Shown piece by piece: positions 42,848-51,812 of a stretch of DNA of 64,000 nt. Source of the stretch: Schizochytrium sp. CCTCC M209059 (Eukaryota; Sar; Bigyra; Thraustochytrida; Thraustochytriidae). Position 1 is the stretch's first letter, and every line of letters begins with the position of its first letter. The stretch spans positions 186,001-250,000 of the forward strand of contig KN805406.1 of the NCBI GenBank assembly GCA_000818945.1. Reading direction: 5' to 3'. The position numbers and the translations under genes are program-made. The notes under the pieces are model-generated. The model saw nothing but the letters and a program-made list of their open reading frames with translations, was not told where the DNA came from and ran no database searches.

Positions 42848-45800
42848 ATGAGCGCAGGCGCCGGCGGGCGGCGCGCGCCGCGGACATTCCGCAAGGATGC
42901 GGCGCCGGAGGGCTACGTGGCTGGCCTGGGCCGCGGCGCCGTCGCGTTCACGACGCGCAGCGACGCCGTGCCGCTCGCAGGCGGCGCGGGCCGCGGCGCG
43001 GGGCGGGGCGCAGGCCCCCTCGCGAGGACCGACTTCGGCGCCGCGCCCAAGGGCTACGTGGCGGGCGCCGGTCGAGGCGCAGGCGGCTTCGGAGAGACCA
43101 AACCCTCGGCCGAGTCCGTGCGCGACACGCACACTGCCGCCGCAGACGCTGCGGGCGAGGACCCAGACGAGGCCTGGGACGCCGTGGAGAGACGCATCGC
43201 CGAACGCAATGCCAAGAAACGGAGGCGCAGAGAGACCGAAAGCAGCGGCGGCGTGCTCGGCGGCATGCAAGGTGGCCGCGTAGCTGACCAATTTGCTGAC
43301 CTCAAGCAACAGCTGAAAACGGTCTCTTACGCAGAGTGGGACGCCATTCCCGAGGCGCGCTCCGGTGTCCGCGAGCACCGCCAGCAAGAAACCTTCACCC
43401 CCGTCAGCGACGCGCTCCTCTTGTCATCAGCAGGACTCGCCTCGCAAGGCAGCGCGAACGCGCGCAGTATTGAGCGCGGGCGCGCTCTCCTGAGCCAAAT
43501 CGATGGCCAGGGCGACAAGCAAGACGGATCGAGCGCCTTTGACCCTGGAGATTATTTGGCGTCGCTCGATGACGGTGCCAATGGCGCGAGTGCGGCCGCG
43601 CGCGTTGGAGACGTGCGCAAGGCGCGTCTCTTGTTCAGGTCCGTGACAACGAGCAATCCTTCGCATGGACCGGGCTGGATCGCAGCGGCGAGGCTCGAGG
43701 AGGTGGCTGGCAAACTCTTGGATGCGCGCAAAATCATCGCCGAAGGCTGCAAGGCCTGTCCAACCTCGGAAGATGTGTGGCTTGAAGCTGCGCGTCTCAA
43801 CACGCCGACCAATGCCAAGGTGATTCTCGGCGATGCGATCCGCCATTTGCCTCGCGCCGTCAAGCTCTGGCTCCGCGCTGCCGACTTGGAAGGCGACCAC
43901 ACGGAACGGAAAAAGCGCGTCTTGCGTCGCGCGCTGGAAACCATGCCCAAGTCCGAGCTGCTCTGGAAGGCAGCGATCGAGCTCGAAGACAACGAGGCTG
44001 ACGCTCACTTGTTGTTGGCGCGCGCAACCGAATGTGTGCCCACTTCTGTTGACCTCTGGCTCGCACTTGCACAACTTGAAGATTACAAGCAGGCACGTGC
44101 TGTTCTGCAGACGGCACGTAAACGCCTTCCTCGCGAACCCAAGATTTGGGTTGCTGCATGCGCTCTCGAGGAGGCCCAAGTTGTCAACACCGTTGGCCAA
44201 AATGGCTTCAAAACCGACAGCAAAGTGCCCGAGCCTAGCGATGACGCTGCACTTGCCAAACTTCGTACTGTCTTAGACAAAATCGTTACCAAAGCGGTCA
44301 ATGCGCTCAAAACGACCACTACGCGGGCGGACTGGCTCGAACATGCCCGTGAGATGGAAGGTGCCGGGTCCTTGGAGACATGCCGTGCCATCATTCGCGG
44401 GACCATGTCTCTCGGTGTTCCTGCTGTGGAGCAGAAACGCACCTGGTTCGCTGACGCGTCCGCTATGGAGAAGGAAGGCTTGTTCGTGTGCGCGCGCTCT
44501 CTCTACGCGGAAGCAATGAGCTTATTTTCTGGGCACAAGGATGTTTTGCTTCGAGCAGTTGCCTTTGAGAGCCGCAAGGGTGATAAGGCCTCGCTCACAA
44601 CGTTGTTGCACGAGGCTGTACAACGGTGCCCCAAGGCGGAGCTCTTTTGGCTCATGGCTGCCAAGGAAACCTGGAAGACGCTAAACGATCCTCGCGAAGC
44701 CCGTCGCATCCTGGATCGCGCCCTCGCCTCACAACACAATACCGAGCGAGTATGGCTCGCTGCGCTCAAGCTCGAGTGGGAAACCGGAAATGTCAATGAG
44801 GCGCGAAGTTTACTGAAGGAGGCTCAAACCAGGTGCCCTACGCCTCGAATTTGGGTCAAGGCTGCTTTGCTCGAGCGAGTTGAGCTTTCAAAGACCGAGA
44901 TTGGATCGGACAAGGCTAAGACGCTCTTTGCTCAAGCTTTTGCGATTCTCAAAGAGGGCTACACCAAATTCCCATCCTTTTACAAGTTGTGGCTTATGGC
45001 AGGCCAGCTCCAAGTCGATTTTCGCGCACGTCATGGCGCTCCGGGCGCGCACGCGAAGGCCTCGCGCTCACGCGAAGGCGTCGCGCAGGAGGCGCGGGAG
45101 GAGGCCCGCGCGCTGCGGCCGGGGCGATGAGCGCAGGCGCCGGCGGGCGGCGCGCGCCGCGGACATTCCGCAAGGATGCGGCGCCGGAGGGCTACGTGGC
45201 TGGCCTGGGCCGCGGCGCCGTCGCGTTCACGACGCGCAGCGACGCCGTGCCGCTCGCAGGCGGCGCGGGCCGCGGCGCGGGGCGGGGCGCAGGCCCCCTC
45301 GCGAGGACCGACTTCGGCGCCGCGCCCAAGGGCTACGTGGCGGGCGCCGGTCGAGGCGCAGGCGGCTTCGGAGAGACCAAACCCTCGGCCGAGTCCGTGC
45401 GCGACACGCACACTGCCGCCGCAGACGCTGCGGGCGAGGACCCAGACGAGGCCTGGGACGCCGTGGAGAGACGCATCGCCGAACGCAATGCCAAGAAACG
45501 GAGGCGCAGAGAGACCGAAAGCAGCGGCGGCGTGCTCGGCGGCATGCAAGGTGGCCGCGTAGCTGACCAATTTGCTGACCTCAAGCAACAGCTGAAAACG
45601 GTCTCTTACGCAGAGTGGGACGCCATTCCCGAGGCGCGCTCCGGTGTCCGCGAGCACCGCCAGCAAGAAACCTTCACCCCCGTCAGCGACGCGCTCCTCT
45701 TGTCATCAGCAGGACTCGCCTCGCAAGGCAGCGCGAACGCGCGCAGTATTGAGCGCGGGCGCGCTCTCCTGAGCCAAATCGATGGCCAGGGCGACAAGCA

Positions 45801-47326
45801 AGACGGATCGAGCGCCTTTGACCCTGGAGATTATTTGGCGTCGCTCGATGACGGTGCCAATGGCGCGAGTGCGGCCGCGCGCGTTGGAGACGTGCGCAAG
45901 GCGCGTCTCTTGTTCAGGTCCGTGACAACGAGCAATCCTTCGCATGGACCGGGCTGGATCGCAGCGGCGAGGCTCGAGGAGGTGGCTGGCAAACTCTTGG
46001 ATGCGCGCAAAATCATCGCCGAAGGCTGCAAGGCCTGTCCAACCTCGGAAGATGTGTGGCTTGAAGCTGCGCGTCTCAACACGCCGACCAATGCCAAGGT
46101 GATTCTCGGCGATGCGATCCGCCATTTGCCTCGCGCCGTCAAGCTCTGGCTCCGCGCTGCCGACTTGGAAGGCGACCACACGGAACGGAAAAAGCGCGTC
46201 TTGCGTCGCGCGCTGGAAACCATGCCCAAGTCCGAGCTGCTCTGGAAGGCAGCGATCGAGCTCGAAGACAACGAGGCTGACGCTCACTTGTTGTTGGCGC
46301 GCGCAACCGAATGTGTGCCCACTTCTGTTGACCTCTGGCTCGCACTTGCACAACTTGAAGATTACAAGCAGGCACGTGCTGTTCTGCAGACGGCACGTAA
46401 ACGCCTTCCTCGCGAACCCAAGATTTGGGTTGCTGCATGCGCTCTCGAGGAGGCCCAAGTTGTCAACACCGTTGGCCAAAATGGCTTCAAAACCGACAGC
46501 AAAGTGCCCGAGCCTAGCGATGACGCTGCACTTGCCAAACTTCGTACTGTCTTAGACAAAATCGTTACCAAAGCGGTCAATGCGCTCAAAACGACCACTA
46601 CGCGGGCGGACTGGCTCGAACATGCCCGTGAGATGGAAGGTGCCGGGTCCTTGGAGACATGCCGTGCCATCATTCGCGGGACCATGTCTCTCGGTGTTCC
46701 TGCTGTGGAGCAGAAACGCACCTGGTTCGCTGACGCGTCCGCTATGGAGAAGGAAGGCTTGTTCGTGTGCGCGCGCTCTCTCTACGCGGAAGCAATGAGC
46801 TTATTTTCTGGGCACAAGGATGTTTTGCTTCGAGCAGTTGCCTTTGAGAGCCGCAAGGGTGATAAGGCCTCGCTCACAACGTTGTTGCACGAGGCTGTAC
46901 AACGGTGCCCCAAGGCGGAGCTCTTTTGGCTCATGGCTGCCAAGGAAACCTGGAAGACGCTAAACGATCCTCGCGAAGCCCGTCGCATCCTGGATCGCGC
47001 CCTCGCCTCACAACACAATACCGAGCGAGTATGGCTCGCTGCGCTCAAGCTCGAGTGGGAAACCGGAAATGTCAATGAGGCGCGAAGTTTACTGAAGGAG
47101 GCTCAAACCAGGTGCCCTACGCCTCGAATTTGGGTCAAGGCTGCTTTGCTCGAGCGAGTTGAGCTTTCAAAGACCGAGATTGGATCGGACAAGGCTAAGA
47201 CGCTCTTTGCTCAAGCTTTTGCGATTCTCAAAGAGGGCTACACCAAATTCCCATCCTTTTACAAGTTGTGGCTTATGGCAGGCCAGCTCCAAGTCGATTT
47301 TCGCGCACGTCATGGCGCTCCGGGCG
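42766..47326 (+). repeat. 2,279-bp tandem duplication (two copies) within the PRPF6 locus
   Basis: The sequence from about 42766 to 45044 is repeated from about 45045 to 47323, with every corresponding coordinate offset by 2,279. The line-by-line DNA I compared is identical, and the encoded residues 1-733 are the same throughout. The junction shows a three-base GCG shared by both breakpoints (42766-42768, 45045-45047, 47324-47326). The unit contains about 80 bases of PRPF6 leader plus codons 1-733. Its length is not divisible by three. Confidence 0.95.
42848..45130 (+). CDS. PRPF6: PRPF6, truncated first copy of the duplication (760 aa)
   Basis: This copy encodes residues 1-733 of PRPF6 exactly as the downstream full copy does: the PRP1 N-terminal domain (GYVAGLGRGAVAFTTRSD at about 22) and most HAT repeats. 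After the duplication junction at about 45045 it continues out of frame through the copied leader for 27 residues (tail AHAKASRSREGVAQ and onward). It stops at a TGA (45128-45130) that overlaps the ATG of the second copy (45127-45129). The product would lack the last 225 residues, meaning the final HAT repeats that hold the tri-snRNP contacts, and is probably non-functional or dominant-interfering if made. It may instead be an assembly artefact. The first in-frame ATG is 42848. Confidence 0.7.
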   Translation: MSAGAGGRRAPRTFRKDAAPEGYVAGLGRGAVAFTTRSDAVPLAGGAGRGAGRGAGPLARTDFGAAPKGYVAGAGRGAGGFGETKPSAESVRDTHTAAADAAGEDPDEAWDAVERRIAERNAKKRRRRETESSGGVLGGMQGGRVADQFADLKQQLKTVSYAEWDAIPEARSGVREHRQQETFTPVSDALLLSSAGLASQGSANARSIERGRALLSQIDGQGDKQDGSSAFDPGDYLASLDDGANGASAAARVGDVRKARLLFRSVTTSNPSHGPGWIAAARLEEVAGKLLDARKIIAEGCKACPTSEDVWLEAARLNTPTNAKVILGDAIRHLPRAVKLWLRAADLEGDHTERKKRVLRRALETMPKSELLWKAAIELEDNEADAHLLLARATECVPTSVDLWLALAQLEDYKQARAVLQTARKRLPREPKIWVAACALEEAQVVNTVGQNGFKTDSKVPEPSDDAALAKLRTVLDKIVTKAVNALKTTTTRADWLEHAREMEGAGSLETCRAIIRGTMSLGVPAVEQKRTWFADASAMEKEGLFVCARSLYAEAMSLFSGHKDVLLRAVAFESRKGDKASLTTLLHEAVQRCPKAELFWLMAAKETWKTLNDPREARRILDRALASQHNTERVWLAALKLEWETGNVNEARSLLKEAQTRCPTPRIWVKAALLERVELSKTEIGSDKAKTLFAQAFAILKEGYTKFPSFYKLWLMAGQLQVDFRARHGAPGAHAKASRSREGVAQEAREEARALRPGR

Positions 47327-48003
47327 ACCGCCAGGATGCAGTCCAGACGGCGCGAAAGTTGTTTTTGGACGGCCTCAAGCATTGCCCGCATGGGGTGCCA
47401 CTATGGCTCGGAGCGGCTCGACTCGAAAGAGAGTTTGTTTCACCCGTAAAGGCGCGATCCGTTTTGGAGCTGGCGCGTGTCAAGAACGCTGATCAACCTG
47501 CGCTCTGGCTGGAGGCCATTCGCCTCGAGACAGAGCAGGGGCAGCATGGCATGGCGGAGGCTCTCAAGGCCAAAGCGGTTCAGGCCTGTCCCAAGGCCGG
47601 TGTTCTTTGGGCGTACCTTATTCTCACTGCCCCACGACCCGAACAGCGCGCCAAGTCTGCAGATGCGATGGAGCGTTGCGAGAATGACGCTCATGTGTTT
47701 TGCGCGCTTGGAAGACTTTTTGCAAGTCGTAATAAGGTCCCTACTGCGCGCAAATGGTTCGAGGCCGCCGTGACCGCAAATGCTGACTTTGGTGACGCCT
47801 GGGCCTACTATTTGCATTTTGAGCGCAGCATCGCTAGCGACGCGGATGCTGCCGAGCAGGTGCTCCGCCGCTGTCTCGCTGCCGAACCTCATCATGGCGA
47901 GCTTTGGCAGCAAGTTGTCAAACAAGATGCCTTGCGGCTTGCTAATGATCGAGAACGTCTTGAAGCTGTCGTGCAGGAGTGCGCCTCGGAATTTCGGCGC
48001 TGA
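45127..48003 (+). CDS. PRPF6: PRPF6/Prp6, U4/U6.U5 tri-snRNP scaffold (958 aa)
   Basis: PRPF6 bridges U5 and U4/U6 snRNPs in the nuclear spliceosome. The N-terminal PRP1 domain (about 1-170) has the conserved APEGYVAGLGRGAVAFTTRSD-type start, a WDAVERRIAERNAKKRRRR segment and ADQFADLKQQLKTVSYAEWDAIPE. The rest is a chain of HAT/TPR-like repeats, each with a W-x-x-A-x-x-L/E pattern such as LWLRAADLE, IWVAACALEE, VWLAALKLEWE and LWLGAARLERE. At 958 aa it is close to human PRPF6 (941 aa), so it is full length. Its presence implies an active spliceosome despite the intron-poor genes here. Its immediate upstream sequence is the inside of the first copy, so transcription may depend on readthrough from the promoter before 42766. 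Confidence 0.95.
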   Translation: MSAGAGGRRAPRTFRKDAAPEGYVAGLGRGAVAFTTRSDAVPLAGGAGRGAGRGAGPLARTDFGAAPKGYVAGAGRGAGGFGETKPSAESVRDTHTAAADAAGEDPDEAWDAVERRIAERNAKKRRRRETESSGGVLGGMQGGRVADQFADLKQQLKTVSYAEWDAIPEARSGVREHRQQETFTPVSDALLLSSAGLASQGSANARSIERGRALLSQIDGQGDKQDGSSAFDPGDYLASLDDGANGASAAARVGDVRKARLLFRSVTTSNPSHGPGWIAAARLEEVAGKLLDARKIIAEGCKACPTSEDVWLEAARLNTPTNAKVILGDAIRHLPRAVKLWLRAADLEGDHTERKKRVLRRALETMPKSELLWKAAIELEDNEADAHLLLARATECVPTSVDLWLALAQLEDYKQARAVLQTARKRLPREPKIWVAACALEEAQVVNTVGQNGFKTDSKVPEPSDDAALAKLRTVLDKIVTKAVNALKTTTTRADWLEHAREMEGAGSLETCRAIIRGTMSLGVPAVEQKRTWFADASAMEKEGLFVCARSLYAEAMSLFSGHKDVLLRAVAFESRKGDKASLTTLLHEAVQRCPKAELFWLMAAKETWKTLNDPREARRILDRALASQHNTERVWLAALKLEWETGNVNEARSLLKEAQTRCPTPRIWVKAALLERVELSKTEIGSDKAKTLFAQAFAILKEGYTKFPSFYKLWLMAGQLQVDFRARHGAPGDRQDAVQTARKLFLDGLKHCPHGVPLWLGAARLEREFVSPVKARSVLELARVKNADQPALWLEAIRLETEQGQHGMAEALKAKAVQACPKAGVLWAYLILTAPRPEQRAKSADAMERCENDAHVFCALGRLFASRNKVPTARKWFEAAVTANADFGDAWAYYLHFERSIASDADAAEQVLRRCLAAEPHHGELWQQVVKQDALRLANDRERLEAVVQECASEFRR

Positions 48004-48275
48004 GACGAAATAGAATTGTCAAATGTTTATGTGAGCGAGGAAATGGAACATGGTGGCTGTCGGGTGTAACGGAGTTAGATTTTATCTCCACAATGAGGCT
48101 CTCGGCGCGACGTCAGCGGGTTTCCGTTTGGCAGATACCAAGTAATCCTATCGAAATTGACTACCTTTGATTGCTGCAGAGCCAAACCTATTTTGGTGAA
48201 TAATGAAAAACAGACGAGGTTATTTGAGATGATGAGCAAGAGAGAAAGAGCGCGTAGATGAGGATTTTACTCGAT

Positions 48276-51200
48276 TTAGAATGAGGACTCCCAAGCCAAC
48301 GCGGCCGCTGCCGCAGCAGGCGCAGTACGAGCCTTGCGCGGTGGCATTCTTGTGGCGCGAGGATGACGTTGCGGCACTTGGGGTGTCGACGCGTGCTGGA
48401 GAGTCTCGAGCACCCGAGACTGGCCAATGGCTTCCAGGACTGATTCTGGAGCCGGAAGACGACGCGCGCGCAGTGCTGTCATGTCAATGCTGTCAAAGTA
48501 TTCGTGTTCTGAAACTGTTGCAGACAAGCGCCCCATTGAATCACTTCCAAGCCTGAAAGATGGGTCTGGATGCAGCAGAGCGCGCACAAGATCGACAAAG
48601 GCAAGATCATTCTTGCTCATGGTCTGCAGCTTGTCGAAAACACCGTGTGAAGGATATGTGGCAACATAGTCAGCATGTTGCGCTCGCAGCGAGGAAACCA
48701 TTTGAGCTGGAAAGGGAAACGAGCCCGTCATGAGCTCGTAGTAGAATACACCGAGAGCCCACCAATCGATTGACGTCGAGTAGCCCTGGAGTGTGAGGAC
48801 CTCGGGCGCAATGAACGTGGGCGTGCCGCACAGCGTGTAGGTGCGCGAAGTCCCGGCTCCAAGCTCCTTGGCCATACCAAAGTCCGTTAGTCGCAGATAG
48901 CCATCCACACAGAGTATACAGTTTTCTGGTTTGATGTCGCGAAAGACGATACGCTTGAAATGCAAGTACTCAATGGCCAGCGCAATCTGTCCTGAGAAGA
49001 ACTGCATCTCTTCTACGGTAAGAGATTGCGAAGGCCGCGACTCGATGAGATCAAAGAGGTCGCCGCCAAGGCCACATTCAAGCAAGAGATATACGCTGCG
49101 ATCGTCTTGAAAGCTTCTTACAAAGCCGGCAATAAATGGGTTTTGACCCCCCACTTTGGCCATGATTGCCCGCTCTGCCTGGACGCGCTGCTCTTGCCGG
49201 CGTGCGATGATCTTTCTTTTGGACAGCTGCTTGAGTGCGAAAATGTGATTCGTTTCACGGTCGCGAACCAGACTCACCGAGCCAAACGCACCAGCTCCAA
49301 GGTTTTGCAAGCGCTCGAGGCTGTCGAGGGAGAGCACAAGGCCGGTGGCACGTTTTTTCGGCGACGCAGCCTTGTTCGGATTCTCGTGCGCTTGCCCAGG
49401 AGTGCGTGGTTTCGCGGGCCGCGTCGAGGCTTCTGATCCACGGTGAGCCTTGCAATACGTGCGCGAGGTTGGTGTGCCATTCCGGTGCGGAGAAGGCATT
49501 GTTTTGCTCATCACGATTGATTCTGTGCTCTCCAGTGAGCTTGTAATGGAGGTCTCTAGCGGGGCAAGCCCGCTCAGGAAAGCAAGCTGTTTCCTGGTCT
49601 TGAGCGTCTTGCGGGGGATCTTGGTGGGCGACAGATTTGCACAGTCTGTGCGAAGACTTCTTTCATTGTCGTTTTTGCATCCGGCTGCACTTTTACCGTC
49701 CGCCGATAGAAAAGGCACAATAGGAACAGAGGCTGCACGCGTCATGGACGCTGCAAAAAGACGACGCTGTCGTGCATGAAGCGAGGAGCGACGCGTCGGG
49801 GAGCATGCTTGTGGACTTGCCTTGGGAGATTCCATGGGTCCTCTCCAAGCGCCAAAGGCTTCACTAATTCCTACTGAATTTGGTGACGCCCCAGGCTCAC
49901 AGCTGCAAGCTGTCACGGGAACGCTTTGTAGGCGTGGTCGACGGCGCTTGTGCCCCGGCTCAGTGTCTTCGTCGCTATCGCTCATCATCTCCTGATGTTG
50001 ATCCTCGTTGCCAAGCTCGGTGGGTTCAATGCATTGTGGACTCGGCCACGTCGACGCCATAAAATGGTAGCGGTCTGATTGCGGCTGGCGTTTACCATTA
50101 GCAACAAAAGCAATTTTTTCCTTGAAAGAATGCTCGGAAGCGCTAGTGGAGGGAAGAACGTCGCTCTCAGCCTCCTCGTCGGTGACGACTTCGACTGCAA
50201 ATGTAGCGGTGGTGTCTGTACTCGGCGAGCGATTGCGCTCGGGCGCAAAGTCAGCATCGAGTGAAATGACGGTGGAATGATCACGAGCAGACTCTTCCGA
50301 GTGCTGCCGCACATAACGTGGACGCTTTCGAAGTTTAAATACGTGCTGCGAAAGGTGCTTATGCTGTTGGTCATGAAAGAGACGATGGTGGTGGTGCTCA
50401 TTTTGCTGTGAAGAAGGTAGGCCTTGTGTGACGGGATAGATTTGGTCGGCTGCATGCTCGAGTGCCAGGCTCTCGGCGGGCGCAGTGATAGCATTGTACA
50501 TGGCAGCATCTGGAGCAACCAAGAGACAAGTTTCTGCGGCCAGAGACACTGTTATGCCTTCGCCGTTACGAAGTCGCTGAAGGGGGAAGCTCTGTCCCGT
50601 ATTGAGGCACCCGATCACCTTGGTGCCATTGGATTCACTGGCAGAGACTTCGAGCGCGCCTTGTAGCACGACAAAGCACACATCGTGACCGAGATTGGCG
50701 TCGGCGAGCAGTCTTGCAATGAAGTCGTTGATGCCGAGGATTTCCTGATGCTCAAAATAAACAGCGAATGCCGCAGCAGCGACCTGATATTCGACAATGT
50801 GTGCGGGAAGGTTTGAATACGGATGAAGCGTAAGAAGGGTCTGCACAAAAAAGTGGTGGCGCAAGCTCTCGCGAAGGCCGTGAAGGGACTCGAGGTTCTT
50901 GTAAGGAATGGCAAAGACGACAGTATCATCTTGGGCAACGACCACATCCGTAGAGCAGCGTCGAAGACCGCGTACGCACGACGCGTCCTCTCCAAAGTAT
51001 TCTCCCCGCGTACGGCTCCACAAGACTTCGCCGTGCTGCTTGAGATGCACAAGGCTTGAAACACCACCGTCGCGGAGCACGGCCCAGACCTCTCCGTCAC
51101 GGACGAGAAAGAGCTTTGTCGCGATCTCGCCGTGACGCATGAGCACTTGTCCTTTCGAGGCTTGGATGCACTCTGCGGCCGCCTCGAGGTCGCTGCGCTC

Positions 51201-51812
51201 CTCCACGGAGAGCGACTCGAACACGGGATGGCGCGCTATGAGCTCTGCGCAGGAATATGGCAGGCTCCGTGCCTCCTCAAAAGCGCGCCTGGAAAGTCTC
51301 CATAGGCGCGTGTCTGGCGCGATGACCTCGAGCGTCCACGTGCGCGGGCACGTGCACACAAGCGCATGCGTGCCAAAGTGGCCGGCATCGTGAAACTCAA
51401 GGACCTCCTCGTTGAGGTTGCCGGGTCCGTTCACGTCGACGATGGCGGCGGCGGCGGTGGCGGCTACGGTGTCACCGTTCTCGCCTTCGTCTTCGTCTTG
51501 GACGTCCTCGTCCAAGACCAGCGAAGGTTGTCGCGCCATGCGGGTCCTGCGCAGACGCACGCTGCCGCTCGTAAGGAAGAACGCCGCGTCCCCGCGGTCG
51601 CCCTGTGCAAAGACCTCGCCCCTGCACGTGCCGCTGGCCTTCTCCTCGTCGTGCTCGACCTCGTCGACCTCGTCCTGGTGCACGCGCTCGAGCGCGCGCA
51701 GACATGCCTCGACCTCGCTCTCGCGCAGGTCCACGAGCGCGTCGTCCTCCACCGTCAGGGCGCGCAGCTCCGCGCGCAGCGCCTCGGCCTCGGCGCCGCC
51801 CGGCGCCGCCAT
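48276..51812 (-). CDS. PKG-like AGC kinase with cyclic-nucleotide-binding domains (1178 aa)
   Basis: Three cNMP-binding-like folds lie in the N-terminal 450 residues. The first (about 45-190) has FGTHAL and a PRTWTL-type cassette, with the FGE glutamate missing. The second (about 200-325) has the best phosphate-binding cassette, FGEDAS ending in RRCST (about 270-285). The third (about 330-450) lacks the cassette. A Ser/Pro-rich linker of about 370 residues follows, then an AGC kinase domain (about 828-1100): LGAGAFGSV, ALKQL lysine, FRDIKPEN (Phe in place of the usual Tyr or His), DFG and activation loop CGTPTFIAPE. The order cNBD then kinase on one chain is that of cGMP-dependent protein kinase. 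Whether cGMP or cAMP, or neither, is bound cannot be decided. The ATG at 51812 is the first in frame. It is convergent with PRPF6 (272-base spacer). Confidence 0.87.
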   Translation of the reverse strand: MAAPGGAEAEALRAELRALTVEDDALVDLRESEVEACLRALERVHQDEVDEVEHDEEKASGTCRGEVFAQGDRGDAAFFLTSGSVRLRRTRMARQPSLVLDEDVQDEDEGENGDTVAATAAAAIVDVNGPGNLNEEVLEFHDAGHFGTHALVCTCPRTWTLEVIAPDTRLWRLSRRAFEEARSLPYSCAELIARHPVFESLSVEERSDLEAAAECIQASKGQVLMRHGEIATKLFLVRDGEVWAVLRDGGVSSLVHLKQHGEVLWSRTRGEYFGEDASCVRGLRRCSTDVVVAQDDTVVFAIPYKNLESLHGLRESLRHHFFVQTLLTLHPYSNLPAHIVEYQVAAAAFAVYFEHQEILGINDFIARLLADANLGHDVCFVVLQGALEVSASESNGTKVIGCLNTGQSFPLQRLRNGEGITVSLAAETCLLVAPDAAMYNAITAPAESLALEHAADQIYPVTQGLPSSQQNEHHHHRLFHDQQHKHLSQHVFKLRKRPRYVRQHSEESARDHSTVISLDADFAPERNRSPSTDTTATFAVEVVTDEEAESDVLPSTSASEHSFKEKIAFVANGKRQPQSDRYHFMASTWPSPQCIEPTELGNEDQHQEMMSDSDEDTEPGHKRRRPRLQSVPVTACSCEPGASPNSVGISEAFGAWRGPMESPKASPQACSPTRRSSLHARQRRLFAASMTRAASVPIVPFLSADGKSAAGCKNDNERSLRTDCANLSPTKIPRKTLKTRKQLAFLSGLAPLETSITSSLESTESIVMSKTMPSPHRNGTPTSRTYCKAHRGSEASTRPAKPRTPGQAHENPNKAASPKKRATGLVLSLDSLERLQNLGAGAFGSVSLVRDRETNHIFALKQLSKRKIIARRQEQRVQAERAIMAKVGGQNPFIAGFVRSFQDDRSVYLLLECGLGGDLFDLIESRPSQSLTVEEMQFFSGQIALAIEYLHFKRIVFRDIKPENCILCVDGYLRLTDFGMAKELGAGTSRTYTLCGTPTFIAPEVLTLQGYSTSIDWWALGVFYYELMTGSFPFPAQMVSSLRAQHADYVATYPSHGVFDKLQTMSKNDLAFVDLVRALLHPDPSFRLGSDSMGRLSATVSEHEYFDSIDMTALRARRLPAPESVLEAIGQSRVLETLQHASTPQVPQRHPRATRMPPRKARTAPAAAAAALAWESSF

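Noticed and set aside
42848..45130. Treating the first PRPF6 copy as an independent functional paralogue
   Set aside because: It shows no sequence divergence from the second copy, ends out of frame at the duplication junction, and lacks the C-terminal repeats.
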